Source: AC-32 sp035518635 (lineage in GTDB: Bacteria; Actinomycetota; Thermoleophilia; Gaiellales; Gaiellaceae). Taken from it: DNA of 37,141 nucleotides. The number at the start of each line of letters is the position of its first letter. Position 1 is the first letter of the stretch. Shown here in pieces: positions 1 through 7,209 of this stretch. The translations under genes and the position numbers were made by a program. The notes beneath the pieces were generated by a model. The model was not told the DNA's origin. It was given only the letters and a program-made list of their open reading frames with translations, and ran no database searches. The stretch is taken from positions 1 through 37,141 of the forward strand of contig DATIXI010000033.1 in assembly GCA_035518635.1 (NCBI GenBank), given 5' to 3'.

Positions 1-2
1 CG

Positions 3-140
3 GACAAGAAAATCGAGGACGTGATCCGCAGCGGCAGCGTGATCGGCAAGGCGCCGATCGTGAGCATGCCCCACTGGGGCGGGATCCTCACCGCCCACGA
101 CCTGAAGGCGCTCGTCGCCTACCTGAAGACGCTGAAGTAG
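3..140 (+). CDS. cytochrome c C-terminus (partial, 5' end outside window)
   Basis: Reading from base 3 gives 45 codons and a TAG stop. The end contains a Met-Pro-His-Trp-Gly motif followed by a leucine-rich helix ending Tyr-Leu-Lys-Thr-Leu-Lys. This is how class I c-type cytochrome domains usually finish: the Met is the distal haem ligand and the final helix packs on the haem. The CxxCH haem site would lie upstream, outside the window, so the identification rests on the tail alone. The stop overlaps the 3' end of the convergent membrane gene by 22 nt. It is probably a periplasmic or membrane-anchored electron carrier. Nothing here shows which complex it serves. Confidence 0.6.
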   Translation, partial: DKKIEDVIRSGSVIGKAPIVSMPHWGGILTAHDLKALVAYLKTLK

Positions 141-748
141 CCGGCCGAGCGGTCGTGGTCGTGATGGCCTCCGTCGCGGTCGACCCATGGTGCGGCCATC
201 GAAACGGTTCCGGCCGCGAGTGTCAGTCCCACGGCCAGCGAGGCCGTCACGAGGCCGACGCGCCCCAGCGCCCCGCGCCCGAGGACGAGCCGCGGCAGCC
301 GCGGCAGGTAGCCCAGCACGTGCACCGTCGCCACGGCGAACCAGACGAGGAAGCTCGCCTTGTGGATGCCGAGCACGATTCCCCGTCCTGTCCTCGGCCC
401 GAGCCCGAGCAGCGCCACGCCGCTGGAGAAGACCCCGACCGTCGCCGCCACGAGCACGGGCGCGAGCACGCGCATGACGATGGGTGGCGGGCCGCGACGG
501 ACGTAGGCGGGCGCGCCCGAGTAGTAGCGGACGAAGCGGTACCCGGTCGTCGTCAGCTTCAGGGCCACCGGCGGGATCAGCAGCATCCCGACGAAAATGT
601 GCACGGGGAGGAGCGGGCGGAGGAAGAGGATCGTCACGCCCTCGACGAGCAGCAGCGCCACGAGCACGACCGCAGTCGTCGCCGTCAGCCGCTCGTTGGC
701 ACCCGGGCCGGCCTCGTCCGGTAACGGCCTCTCCACGGGCCCAGTCAA
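119..748 (-). CDS. small membrane protein, cytochrome b561/ferric-reductase-like
   Basis: A 209-residue protein with about four hydrophobic helices (near 22-44, 50-66, 92-116 and 128-147, plus 163-186) and histidines in or next to helices (H50, H129, H143) that could bind haem b. Arginine-rich turns follow the helices. The tail carries a His/Asp-rich stretch (GGHHDHD) that might bind metal. The start is a TTG at 748 preceded by AGGTGG; a GTG at 736 is the alternative. It lies 33 nt after hypE on the same strand, so it is probably the last gene of the hyp operon. It could pass electrons between a quinone and the neighbouring cytochrome c, but that is inference. The family is not certain. Confidence 0.5.
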   Translation of the reverse strand: MTGPVERPLPDEAGPGANERLTATTAVVLVALLLVEGVTILFLRPLLPVHIFVGMLLIPPVALKLTTTGYRFVRYYSGAPAYVRRGPPPIVMRVLAPVLVAATVGVFSSGVALLGLGPRTGRGIVLGIHKASFLVWFAVATVHVLGYLPRLPRLVLGRGALGRVGLVTASLAVGLTLAAGTVSMAAPWVDRDGGHHDHDRSAGYFSVFR

Positions 749-781
749 GCAGCCCCACCTAAGCGCACGGTAAGAACCCGG

Positions 782-1813
782 CTAGCAGATCCGCGGCAGC
801 GGGTCGCCGACGAGCATGTCGACGATCCGGCTGCCGCCGAAGGCCGTGTCGAGGAGGACGAGCCCTTCGGGCTCGGGTCGGATCTCGCCGACGAGGGCGG
901 CCTCGGCGCCGAGTGCGAAGCCGCGCAGGCGCGCGAGCGCCTCGTCGGCCGCGTCGGAAGCGATCACGGCGACGAGCTTGCCCTCGTTCGCGACGTAGAG
1001 CGGGTCGATGCCGAGGATCTCGCACGCCCCGACGACGGCAGGTCGCAGCGGCAGCGCCGACTCGTCGAGCGCGACCGCGAGCCCGGCCTCCTGCGCGAGC
1101 TCGTTCAGCGCGGTCGCGAGCCCTCCGCGGGTCGGGTCGCGCAGCCACCGCACGGCTTCGCCGAGCTCGAGCAGCGACGCGGCGAGCTGGTGGACCGGCG
1201 CCGTGTCGCTCTCGAGCTCGACCTCGAGCGCGAGCTCCCCGCGGGCGATCATCACCGCCATGCCGTGGTCGCCGAGCGTGCCGGAGACGAGCACCCGGTC
1301 CCCGGCGCGCACGCGGCTTGCGTCGAGGTCGACCCCGGGCGGCACGAGCCCGATCCCGGCCGTGTTCACGTAGAGGCCGTCCGCCTTGCCGCGCTCGACG
1401 ACCTTCGTGTCGCCCGTCGCCACGGCCACCCCAGCGGCCTCGGCCGCGCGCGCCATCGAGGCGGCGACTCGCCGCAGCAGCTCGATCTCGAGGCCCTCCT
1501 CGACCACGAACCCCGCCGAGAGCGCGACCGGCCGCGCGCCGGCGACGGCGAGGTCGTTCACGGTCCCGTTCACTGCGAGCTCCCCGATGTCGCCGCCCGG
1601 GAAGACGAGGGGCTTGACGACGTACGAGTCGGTGGTGAACGCGAGGCGCGAGCCGTTCAGCTCCAGGAGCGCCGAGTCGCCGAGCGGCTCCAGGAGCGGG
1701 TTTCGGAGCTCCTCGAGGAAGAGGCCCTCGACGAGCGCGCGCGTCGCCTTTCCGCCGGAGCCGTGCGCGAGGGTGACGACCTCGTCCCTGAGCTTCGGCC
1801 TGCGCGATCTCAA
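782..1813 (-). CDS. hypE: hydrogenase maturation protein HypE
   Basis: HypE dehydrates the thiocarbamoyl group placed on its C-terminal cysteine, giving the cyanide ligand of the [NiFe] active site. The 343-residue length is typical. The N-terminal region has the AIR-synthase-like AHGSGGK motif, the middle has ATGDTKVVERG and RDPTRGG ATP-site motifs, and the protein ends with the diagnostic Pro-Arg-Ile-Cys, so the modified Cys is C343. The start is a TTG at 1813 overlapping the hypD stop (TTGA, 4 nt). No ATG or GTG is better placed, because an in-frame extension would run far into hypD. It is translationally coupled in hypF-C-C-D-E. Confidence 0.95.
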   Translation of the reverse strand: MRSRRPKLRDEVVTLAHGSGGKATRALVEGLFLEELRNPLLEPLGDSALLELNGSRLAFTTDSYVVKPLVFPGGDIGELAVNGTVNDLAVAGARPVALSAGFVVEEGLEIELLRRVAASMARAAEAAGVAVATGDTKVVERGKADGLYVNTAGIGLVPPGVDLDASRVRAGDRVLVSGTLGDHGMAVMIARGELALEVELESDTAPVHQLAASLLELGEAVRWLRDPTRGGLATALNELAQEAGLAVALDESALPLRPAVVGACEILGIDPLYVANEGKLVAVIASDAADEALARLRGFALGAEAALVGEIRPEPEGLVLLDTAFGGSRIVDMLVGDPLPRIC

Positions 1814-2931
1814 GCGGGGACGGTGTCGTGCGGCCGGGCGAGGCGCCCGTAGTTGTAGAAGGCGGCGCAGGCGCCCTCGCTGGACACCATGCAGGTGCCG
1901 ATCGGCCGCTCCGGCGTGCACGCCGTGCCGAAGACGCGGCACTCCCAGGGCTTGATCGCCCCGATCAGGACCTCGCCGCACTGGCAGGCCTTCGGGTCCT
2001 CGACACGGTCGCCCGGGAGCTCGAAGCGCTCCTCAGCGTCCCAGTCGGCGAGCTCGGGCCGCAGCTTCAGCGCGCTGTGGTCGATCCAGCCGAGGCCGCG
2101 CCACTCGAATGTCTCGCGCAACTCCATCGTCTCCTCCAGCGCCGCGAGCGCCCGCGGGTTGCCGTCGCGGCGCACGACGCGCGTGTACTGGTTCTCGACC
2201 TCGCAGCGTTCCTCGCGGAGCTGCCGCAGCAGCATCACGACCGCCTGCAGGATGTCGAGCGGCTCGAACGCGGTCACGACGACGGGCTTGCCGTACTCGT
2301 CGACGATGAACTCGTACGGCCGCGTGCCGATCACCGTCGAGACGTGCCCGGGCGCGATGAACGCGTCGAGCTTCAGGCCGGGCGAGTCGAGGATCGTGCG
2401 GAGCGGCGGCCCGATCGTGACGTGGTTGCAGAAGGCCGAGAAGTTGCGCACGCCCTCGGCGCGGGCGCGCAGCAGCGTCAGCGCGGTGGCAGGCGCCGTC
2501 GTCTCGAAGCCGATCGCGAAGAAGACGACCTCGCGTTCCGGGTTTCGCCGCGCGAGCTCCAGGGCGTCGAGCGGCGAGTAGACCATGCGGACGTCGGCGC
2601 CGCGCGCCTTGGCCTCGAGCAGCGAGCCGCGCCCGCCCGGGACGCGCATCATGTCGCCGAACGTCGTGAACGTGACCCCGGACCGCTCCGCGAGCGCGAT
2701 CGCGTCGTCGACCCGTCCCATCGGGATCACGCAGACGGGGCAGCCCGGGCCGTGGACGAAGTCCACCTCGCGCGGGACGAGGTGCTCGACGCCGTGCTTG
2801 TAGATCGCGTGGGTGTGCCCGCCGCAGACCTCCATGATCTTCACCTCGCGGCCGGGCTCGACCACGGCCTCGATCTCGTGCGCCAGCCTCTGCGCGAGCT
2901 CGCCGTCCCGGAACTCGTCGACGTACTTCAC
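1810..2931 (-). CDS. hypD: hydrogenase maturation protein HypD
   Basis: HypD is the iron-sulfur scaffold on which, together with HypC, the Fe(CN)2CO group is assembled. The 373-residue protein starts at a GTG that overlaps the preceding hypC-like stop (GTGA). Its N-terminus, Lys-Tyr-Val-Asp-Glu-Phe, is the usual HypD start. C36-GGHTH and GPGC64PVC67 are the conserved cysteine motifs of the active cleft. The C-terminal third holds the cysteines of the [4Fe-4S] site (CQCGE, WECRVFGTAC). All key residues are present, so the protein should be functional. Confidence 0.96.
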   Translation of the reverse strand: MKYVDEFRDGELAQRLAHEIEAVVEPGREVKIMEVCGGHTHAIYKHGVEHLVPREVDFVHGPGCPVCVIPMGRVDDAIALAERSGVTFTTFGDMMRVPGGRGSLLEAKARGADVRMVYSPLDALELARRNPEREVVFFAIGFETTAPATALTLLRARAEGVRNFSAFCNHVTIGPPLRTILDSPGLKLDAFIAPGHVSTVIGTRPYEFIVDEYGKPVVVTAFEPLDILQAVVMLLRQLREERCEVENQYTRVVRRDGNPRALAALEETMELRETFEWRGLGWIDHSALKLRPELADWDAEERFELPGDRVEDPKACQCGEVLIGAIKPWECRVFGTACTPERPIGTCMVSSEGACAAFYNYGRLARPHDTVPA

Positions 2932-3125
2932 GGAAGCTTCTCCAGGGCGATCCCGGCGTGGCACAGCAGCACGTCGCCGGGCTCGACCGGCTCGACCAGC
3001 TCGATCCCGACTCGCTCGCGCCGGCCGTCCGCCTCGACCGTCGCGTTCGCGCCTTCGACCTCTACGACCGTCGCCGGAACGGCCTCATCCGAGCACGTGA
3101 TGCAGTGCCCGCGGTCCAGACTCAT
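2928..3125 (-). CDS. hypC2: HypC-like hydrogenase assembly chaperone, second copy
   Basis: A 65-residue protein with the OB-fold pattern of HypC/HupF: a charged beta-strand core, Pro-Gly-Asp-Val-Leu-Leu, then His-Ala-Gly-Ile-Ala-Leu. It differs from canonical HypC in that the cysteine is not at position 2. Instead it has the motif HCITCSDEAVP, with C8 and C11, preceded by a seven-residue extension. In HypC the N-terminal cysteine (after Met removal) binds the Fe(CN)2CO unit and contacts the large subunit, so this copy must work differently or use C8/C11. ATG overlaps the upstream hypC stop (ATGA) and its own stop overlaps the hypD start. The symbol is provisional. Confidence 0.85.
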   Translation of the reverse strand: MSLDRGHCITCSDEAVPATVVEVEGANATVEADGRRERVGIELVEPVEPGDVLLCHAGIALEKLP

Positions 3126-3388
3126 GTCGCCGCGCTCGCCCTGATCTCGCGGACCTCCTGCTCGTAGGCCTCGCCCATCTGCTCCAGGAGGGCGATCGTC
3201 TCGCGCGCCTGCTCCTCGTCGATCCGCGAGAGGGCGAAGCCGACGTGCACGAGCACCCAGTCGCCGATCTCCGTCTCGGGGCAGAGCGCGACGGAGACAT
3301 TGCGCCGAACGCCGGAGATCTCGGCCTTCGCGATCCATGCGTCCGCGTCGACCAGCTCGACGATCTGGGCCGGAATCCCTAGGCACAT
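3122..3388 (-). CDS. hypC: hydrogenase maturation chaperone HypC
   Basis: An 88-residue canonical HypC. It begins Met-Cys-Leu-Gly-Ile-Pro, with the essential Cys2, and has the GDWVLVHVGFALSRID motif in the C-terminal half followed by a Glu-rich helix. HypC works with HypD to carry the Fe(CN)2CO moiety and delivers it to the hydrogenase large subunit. A strong ribosome site (GAGGAGGAG) sits about 6 nt before the ATG, inside the end of hypF. The gene overlaps hypF by 10 nt and the next hypC-like gene by 4 nt. Confidence 0.95.
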   Translation of the reverse strand: MCLGIPAQIVELVDADAWIAKAEISGVRRNVSVALCPETEIGDWVLVHVGFALSRIDEEQARETIALLEQMGEAYEQEVREIRASAAT

Positions 3389-5532
3389 GTTGCGCTCCTC
3401 CTCGCCGCCACGGCTGCCTGGCCGTAGCTTATGCCGCCGTCGTTCGGAGGCACGAGGCGGTGCGTGAGGACGCGGAAGCCGAGCGCCTCGAGCCGCGCCC
3501 GCGTCGACTCGAGCAGGCGGAGGTTCTGGAAGCTGCCGCCCGAGAGCACGACCGTCCGTGGCGCGGCCGCCTCCGCGCAGGCGTCCGCGGCTGACGCGGC
3601 GACCGTCTCGTGGAACCGGGCCGCGATCTCCTCGCGCGAGCGCCCGGCCAGGAGCTCCAAGTAACAGACTGTTACTAAGTCGGTTGGGTCGGAGAAACGC
3701 CAGGGGTAGGGCTCGGCTGTACGAGCGCCGGCGAGCTGCTCCAGCTCGATCGCGGCCTGGCCCTCGTAGGTGACGCGCTCGCGGACGCCGAGCAGCGCGG
3801 CGACCGCGTCGAAGAGGCGGCCCATCCCGTTCGCGAGCGGCGGGTCGAGCTTCAGGCTCTCGCGCACCTGCTCCCACTCTCGCCACGGCACCGGCAGCCC
3901 GGCCCGCTCGAGGTGGACGGCTGCAGTCCGCCAGGGCTCGCGAATCGCCGCTTCTCCGCCCGGCAGCGGCACCGGCTCGAGGTGGGCGACCCGCTCGAAC
4001 TCCCCGAGGTCGCATCGCAGGAGCTCGGCTCCCCAGAGGGTGCCGTCGGTCCCGTACCCCGTGCCGTCGAAGACGAGCGCCAGCGCCGGGCCGTCCTCCC
4101 CGTGCTCGGCCAGGCACGCCGCGGCGTGAGCGTGGTGGTGCTGGACGCCGACGAGCTCGACGCCCTCCTGCTCGTGCACCCACTTCGTCGCCAGGTACTC
4201 GGGGTGGAGGTCGTGCGCGACCAGCTCCGGCTCGACGCCGAGCATGGCGAGGTAGAGCTCGAGGTCGTCGCGGAAGGCCCGGTAGGCCGCCTCCGAATCG
4301 AGGTCGCCGAGGTGCGGCGAGAGGAACGCCTCCCCGTCGCGGGCCACGCAGAACGTGCTCTTCAGCTCGGCGCCGGCGGCCACGAGCGCTGGCGCCCCAC
4401 CCGGTAACGGCAGCGCAGCGGGCACGTGCCCGCGCGAGCGGCGGAGAGGGAAGCCGGCCCGCACGACCGAGTCCTCGCAACGGCGGTGGATCGGGCGGTC
4501 ATGGACGAGGAACGCGTCCGCGATCTCGCCCAGCCGCTCGCGCGCGTCCTCGTCGTCGAAGGCGATCGGCTCGTCGGACCGGTTGCCGCTGGTGAGGACG
4601 AGCGGCGCGCCGAGATCCGCGCACAGGAGGTGATGGAGAGGTGAGTACGGGAGCATCAGCCCGAGCCACGGCGTTCCCGGTGCGACGGACGGCGCGACCG
4701 ACGCCGTCTCGAGGCGCCGCACGAGGACGATCGGCCGGGCCGGCGAGCGGAGCAGCCCGAGCTCAGACGGCGACAGCTCGGCGAGCGACCCGGGCGAGTC
4801 GGTGAGCACGGCGAACGGCTTTTCCTCGCGGTGCTTGCGGGCCCGCAACCGCGCGACGGCGTCCTCGTTGCCGGCGTCGCAGGCCAGGTGGTAGCCGCCG
4901 ATCCCCTTGACCGCGAGGATCAGCCCGGTGCGCAAGAGCGCCACCGCCTCCTCGAGCGAGGGCGAGAGCTGCGGTCCGCAGGCGGAGCAGCACGTCGGCT
5001 CCGCGTGGAAGCGGCGGTCGTCCGGGTCCTCGTATTCGCGGCGGCAGTCGGCGCAGAGCTCGAAGCCGGCCATCGTCGTGCGCGCGCGGTCGTACGGGGC
5101 CCCGCGCACGATCGTGAAGCGCGGCCCGCACTGGGTGCAGTTCAGGAACGGGTAGCGATAGCGCCGGTCGGCAGGGTCGAAGAGCTCGCGCAGGCACTCG
5201 TCGCAGGTCGCCACGTCCGGCGGGATCAGGGCCGTCGCACCTGTCTCACGGCTCTCGACGATGCGGAAGGCGCTCTCTCCGCTCGGCGCCACGGCCTCGG
5301 AGATCACACCGTCGACGCGGGCAAGCCCCGGTGCATCGGCTTGCAACGCGGCCGCGAAGTCCTCGAGCGCCACGTCGTCTCCTTCGGCCTCCACGACCAC
5401 GCCCTGGCCGTCGTTGAGGACGAAGCCTGCGAGCCCGCGCCGTGTGGCCAGCGCGTAGACGAAAGGCCGGAAGCCGACCCCCTGGACGACGCCCCGGATT
5501 CGGAAGCGGCGGCGCGTGACGACAGCGGCCAT
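3379..5532 (-). CDS. hypF: carbamoyltransferase HypF
   Basis: HypF makes the carbamoyl group that becomes cyanide in the [NiFe] site, using carbamoyl phosphate and ATP. The 717-residue protein shows an N-terminal acylphosphatase domain (VVQGVGFRPF, about 15-25), two zinc-ribbon units (C110/C113, C132/C135, C160/C163, C182/C185), a YrdC-like domain (about 200-370) and a Kae1-like domain with HHHAHA. It is slightly short for the family (about 750). Near residues 613-624 the reading passes through the 30-bp palindromic repeat at 3654-3683, encoding Asp-Leu-Val-Thr-Val-Cys-Tyr-Leu-Glu. This does not resemble what I remember of HypF there. First gene of the leftward operon. A TTCAAT hexamer 6 nt before the ATG may be its -10. 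Confidence 0.95.
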   Translation of the reverse strand: MAAVVTRRRFRIRGVVQGVGFRPFVYALATRRGLAGFVLNDGQGVVVEAEGDDVALEDFAAALQADAPGLARVDGVISEAVAPSGESAFRIVESRETGATALIPPDVATCDECLRELFDPADRRYRYPFLNCTQCGPRFTIVRGAPYDRARTTMAGFELCADCRREYEDPDDRRFHAEPTCCSACGPQLSPSLEEAVALLRTGLILAVKGIGGYHLACDAGNEDAVARLRARKHREEKPFAVLTDSPGSLAELSPSELGLLRSPARPIVLVRRLETASVAPSVAPGTPWLGLMLPYSPLHHLLCADLGAPLVLTSGNRSDEPIAFDDEDARERLGEIADAFLVHDRPIHRRCEDSVVRAGFPLRRSRGHVPAALPLPGGAPALVAAGAELKSTFCVARDGEAFLSPHLGDLDSEAAYRAFRDDLELYLAMLGVEPELVAHDLHPEYLATKWVHEQEGVELVGVQHHHAHAAACLAEHGEDGPALALVFDGTGYGTDGTLWGAELLRCDLGEFERVAHLEPVPLPGGEAAIREPWRTAAVHLERAGLPVPWREWEQVRESLKLDPPLANGMGRLFDAVAALLGVRERVTYEGQAAIELEQLAGARTAEPYPWRFSDPTDLVTVCYLELLAGRSREEIAARFHETVAASAADACAEAAAPRTVVLSGGSFQNLRLLESTRARLEALGFRVLTHRLVPPNDGGISYGQAAVAARRSATCA
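3654..3683. repeat. 30-bp palindromic repeat, copy 1 (inside hypF)
   Basis: The core AGTAACAGACTGTTACT at 3660-3676 is a 17-bp palindrome with one central base. It is flanked by GCTCCA on the left and AAGTCGG on the right. The same 30 bp recurs at 26965-26994 with a single difference, the central base. AT-richness and the in-frame TTA codon on the hypF strand are unlike the surrounding 70%-plus GC sequence. Here the element is read through as part of hypF. Confidence 0.85.
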
Positions 5533-5538
5533 GCGCGC

Positions 5539-5544
5539 ATTGAA
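5539..5544 (-). promoter_or_regulatory. possible -10 of the hyp operon
   Basis: TTCAAT on the minus strand lies exactly 6 nt before the hypF ATG, the same spacing as the TANNNT hexamers in front of other genes in this window. There is no clear Shine-Dalgarno before hypF. The second base is T rather than A, so support is weak. Confidence 0.28.
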
Positions 5545-5584
5545 CAGTGTCGGCCCACATCGGGAATCGGGGAAGGCACGGATG

Positions 5585-5590
5585 TAGGCT
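5585..5590 (+). promoter_or_regulatory. possible -10 of the hydrogenase structural operon
   Basis: TAGGCT fits the actinobacterial TANNNT form and lies 28 nt before the beta-subunit ATG, in the 86-bp space divergent to hypF. I see no good -35 and no obvious FNR-type dyad, so the control of this shared region stays open. Confidence 0.25.
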
Positions 5591-5618
5591 CAGGCCCGGA
5601 CCGCGAAGCTCACTGCCG

Positions 5619-6758
5619 ATGCCTGACGTCACGACAAGCGTGATCGAGCCCGGAGCGCTGGACGCGCTCGTCGGTGCCCTGCGAGGCCGCGGCTACCGCG
5701 TCCTCGGCCCGAGCGTCCGCGACGGCGCGATCGTCTACGACGACCTCGAGTCGGCGGGCGAGCTGCCCGTCGGCTGGACCGACTCCCAGGACGGCGGCCG
5801 CTACCGGCTCGAGCGCCGCGAGGACGAGGCGCGGTTCGGCTACGCGGTCGGCCCGCACTCCTGGAAGCAGTTTCTGCTGCCTCCGCGAATCCGGCTCTGG
5901 CAGGCGCGCCAGAACGGTGACGGCGGCCTCGAGGTCGAGGAGGAGCCGCTCGACGAGACGCCGCTCGCGTTCATCGGCGTCCGCTCCTGCGAGCTGCACG
6001 CGATCGACATCCAGGACAGGGTCTTCGTCGGGGGGCGGGTCAAGGACCGCGACTACGCAGCGCGAAGGGAGGGCGCCTTCCTCGTCGCGGTGAACTGCTT
6101 CGAGCCGGGCGGCACCTGCTTCTGCGTCTCGATGGGCACGGGCCCGAAGGCAGAGGGCGGGTACGACCTCGCGCTCACCGAGATCCTCGACGGAGAGCAC
6201 CGTTTCCTCGTCGAGATCGGGAGCGAGCGAGGCGCCGAGGTCCTGGCCGAGCTCCCGCGGCGCGAGGCAACCGCGGGCGACCTCGAGGCTGCGGGCGCCG
6301 CCGTCGCGGGTGCCGTCCACAAGATGGGCAGGCAACTCGACGCGACCGACCTGCACGGGCTCCTGCGGCGGAACCTCGAGCACCCGCGCTGGGACGAGGT
6401 CGCGGAGCGATGCCTCACCTGTGGCAACTGCACGATGGTCTGTCCGACCTGCTTCTGCACGAGCGTCGAGGACACGACGGACCTCGACGGAAACGCCGAG
6501 CGCACGCGCGTCTGGGAGACGTGCTACTCGGTCGACTACTCCTACATCCACGGCGGCGCGATCCGGCCATCGGGCCGTTCGCGCTACCGCCAGTGGCTCA
6601 CGCACAAGTTCGGCACGTGGCACGACCAGTTCGACACCTCCGGATGCGTCGGCTGCGGCCGCTGCATCACCTGGTGCCCGGTCGGAATCGACGTGACCGA
6701 GGAGCTGAGCGCCATCCGCCTGACCGACGACGAGGAGGCGACCAATGGAGACCATTGA
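5619..6758 (+). CDS. hydB: group 3b [NiFe]-hydrogenase beta subunit (4Fe-4S protein)
   Basis: A 379-residue iron-sulfur protein of the HydB/HyhB (sulfhydrogenase beta, anaerobic sulfite reductase A-like) family. It relays electrons between the hydrogenase module and the NAD(P)-binding gamma subunit. Cysteines form two ferredoxin-type clusters: C265/C268/C271/C275 followed by PTCFC, and C343/C346/C349/C353 with CP. Family features VRSCELHAID (about 121-130) and the NCFEPGGTCFC segment (160-169) are present. The ATG at 5619 was chosen because the family starts close to this point; no good ribosome site precedes it. First gene of an operon whose genes all overlap. Confidence 0.9.
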   Translation: MPDVTTSVIEPGALDALVGALRGRGYRVLGPSVRDGAIVYDDLESAGELPVGWTDSQDGGRYRLERREDEARFGYAVGPHSWKQFLLPPRIRLWQARQNGDGGLEVEEEPLDETPLAFIGVRSCELHAIDIQDRVFVGGRVKDRDYAARREGAFLVAVNCFEPGGTCFCVSMGTGPKAEGGYDLALTEILDGEHRFLVEIGSERGAEVLAELPRREATAGDLEAAGAAVAGAVHKMGRQLDATDLHGLLRRNLEHPRWDEVAERCLTCGNCTMVCPTCFCTSVEDTTDLDGNAERTRVWETCYSVDYSYIHGGAIRPSGRSRYRQWLTHKFGTWHDQFDTSGCVGCGRCITWCPVGIDVTEELSAIRLTDDEEATNGDH

Positions 6759-7209
6759 CACTCTTTTGCGCGACGTGCCCGTCTTCCACGGGCTTCCGGC
6801 CGAGGACCTGGCGCTGGTCGCGGGCTGTGCGCAGAACGTCCACTTCGACGCGGGCGCAATGCTGTTCCGCGAGGGCGACGAGGCCGACACGTTCTATCTC
6901 GTGCGCCACGGCAGCATCGCGCTGGAGATGTACGTCCCCGCGCGTGGCCCGGCGATCATCGAGACGCTCGAGGCCGGCGAGGTCGTCGGCTGGTCGTGGC
7001 TCTTCCCGCCCTACCGCTGGCACTTCGACGCGCGGGCGCTGACCCCCGTGCGCGCGACGGCCTTCGACGGCGCCTGTCTGCGCGGGAAGTGCGAGGACGA
7101 CCCGAGGCTCGGCTACGCGTTGATGTCCCGCTTCGCCCAGGTGCTGATCGAGCGCCTGCAGTGGACGAGGCTCCGGCTCCTGGATCTCTATGGTCACGAC
7201 GGCAGCTGA
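6745..7209 (+). CDS. stand-alone cyclic-nucleotide-binding (Crp/Fnr effector) domain protein
   Basis: A 154-residue protein made of one cNMP-binding beta-roll: FRREGDEADTFYLVRHGSIALEM-like strands (about 42-64, sequence here FREGDEADTFYLV), then LEAGEVVGWSWLFPPYRW (about 75-92), then a short C-terminal helix. There is no helix-turn-helix, so it is not a DNA-binding regulator by itself. It sits between the beta and gamma subunits, overlapping both genes (14 and 20 nt), so it should be made in step with them. The inference is that it is an accessory subunit or ligand sensor of the hydrogenase. The canonical PB-cassette Arg for cAMP (GE...RxA) is not obvious, so the ligand may differ. Confidence 0.85.
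   Translation: METIDTLLRDVPVFHGLPAEDLALVAGCAQNVHFDAGAMLFREGDEADTFYLVRHGSIALEMYVPARGPAIIETLEAGEVVGWSWLFPPYRWHFDARALTPVRATAFDGACLRGKCEDDPRLGYALMSRFAQVLIERLQWTRLRLLDLYGHDGS

Noticed and set aside
1828..3144. Long plus-strand ORF antisense to hypD/hypC
   Set aside because: Arg/Asp/Glu-rich translation without domain pattern; it mirrors the codon bias of the real hyp genes on the other strand.
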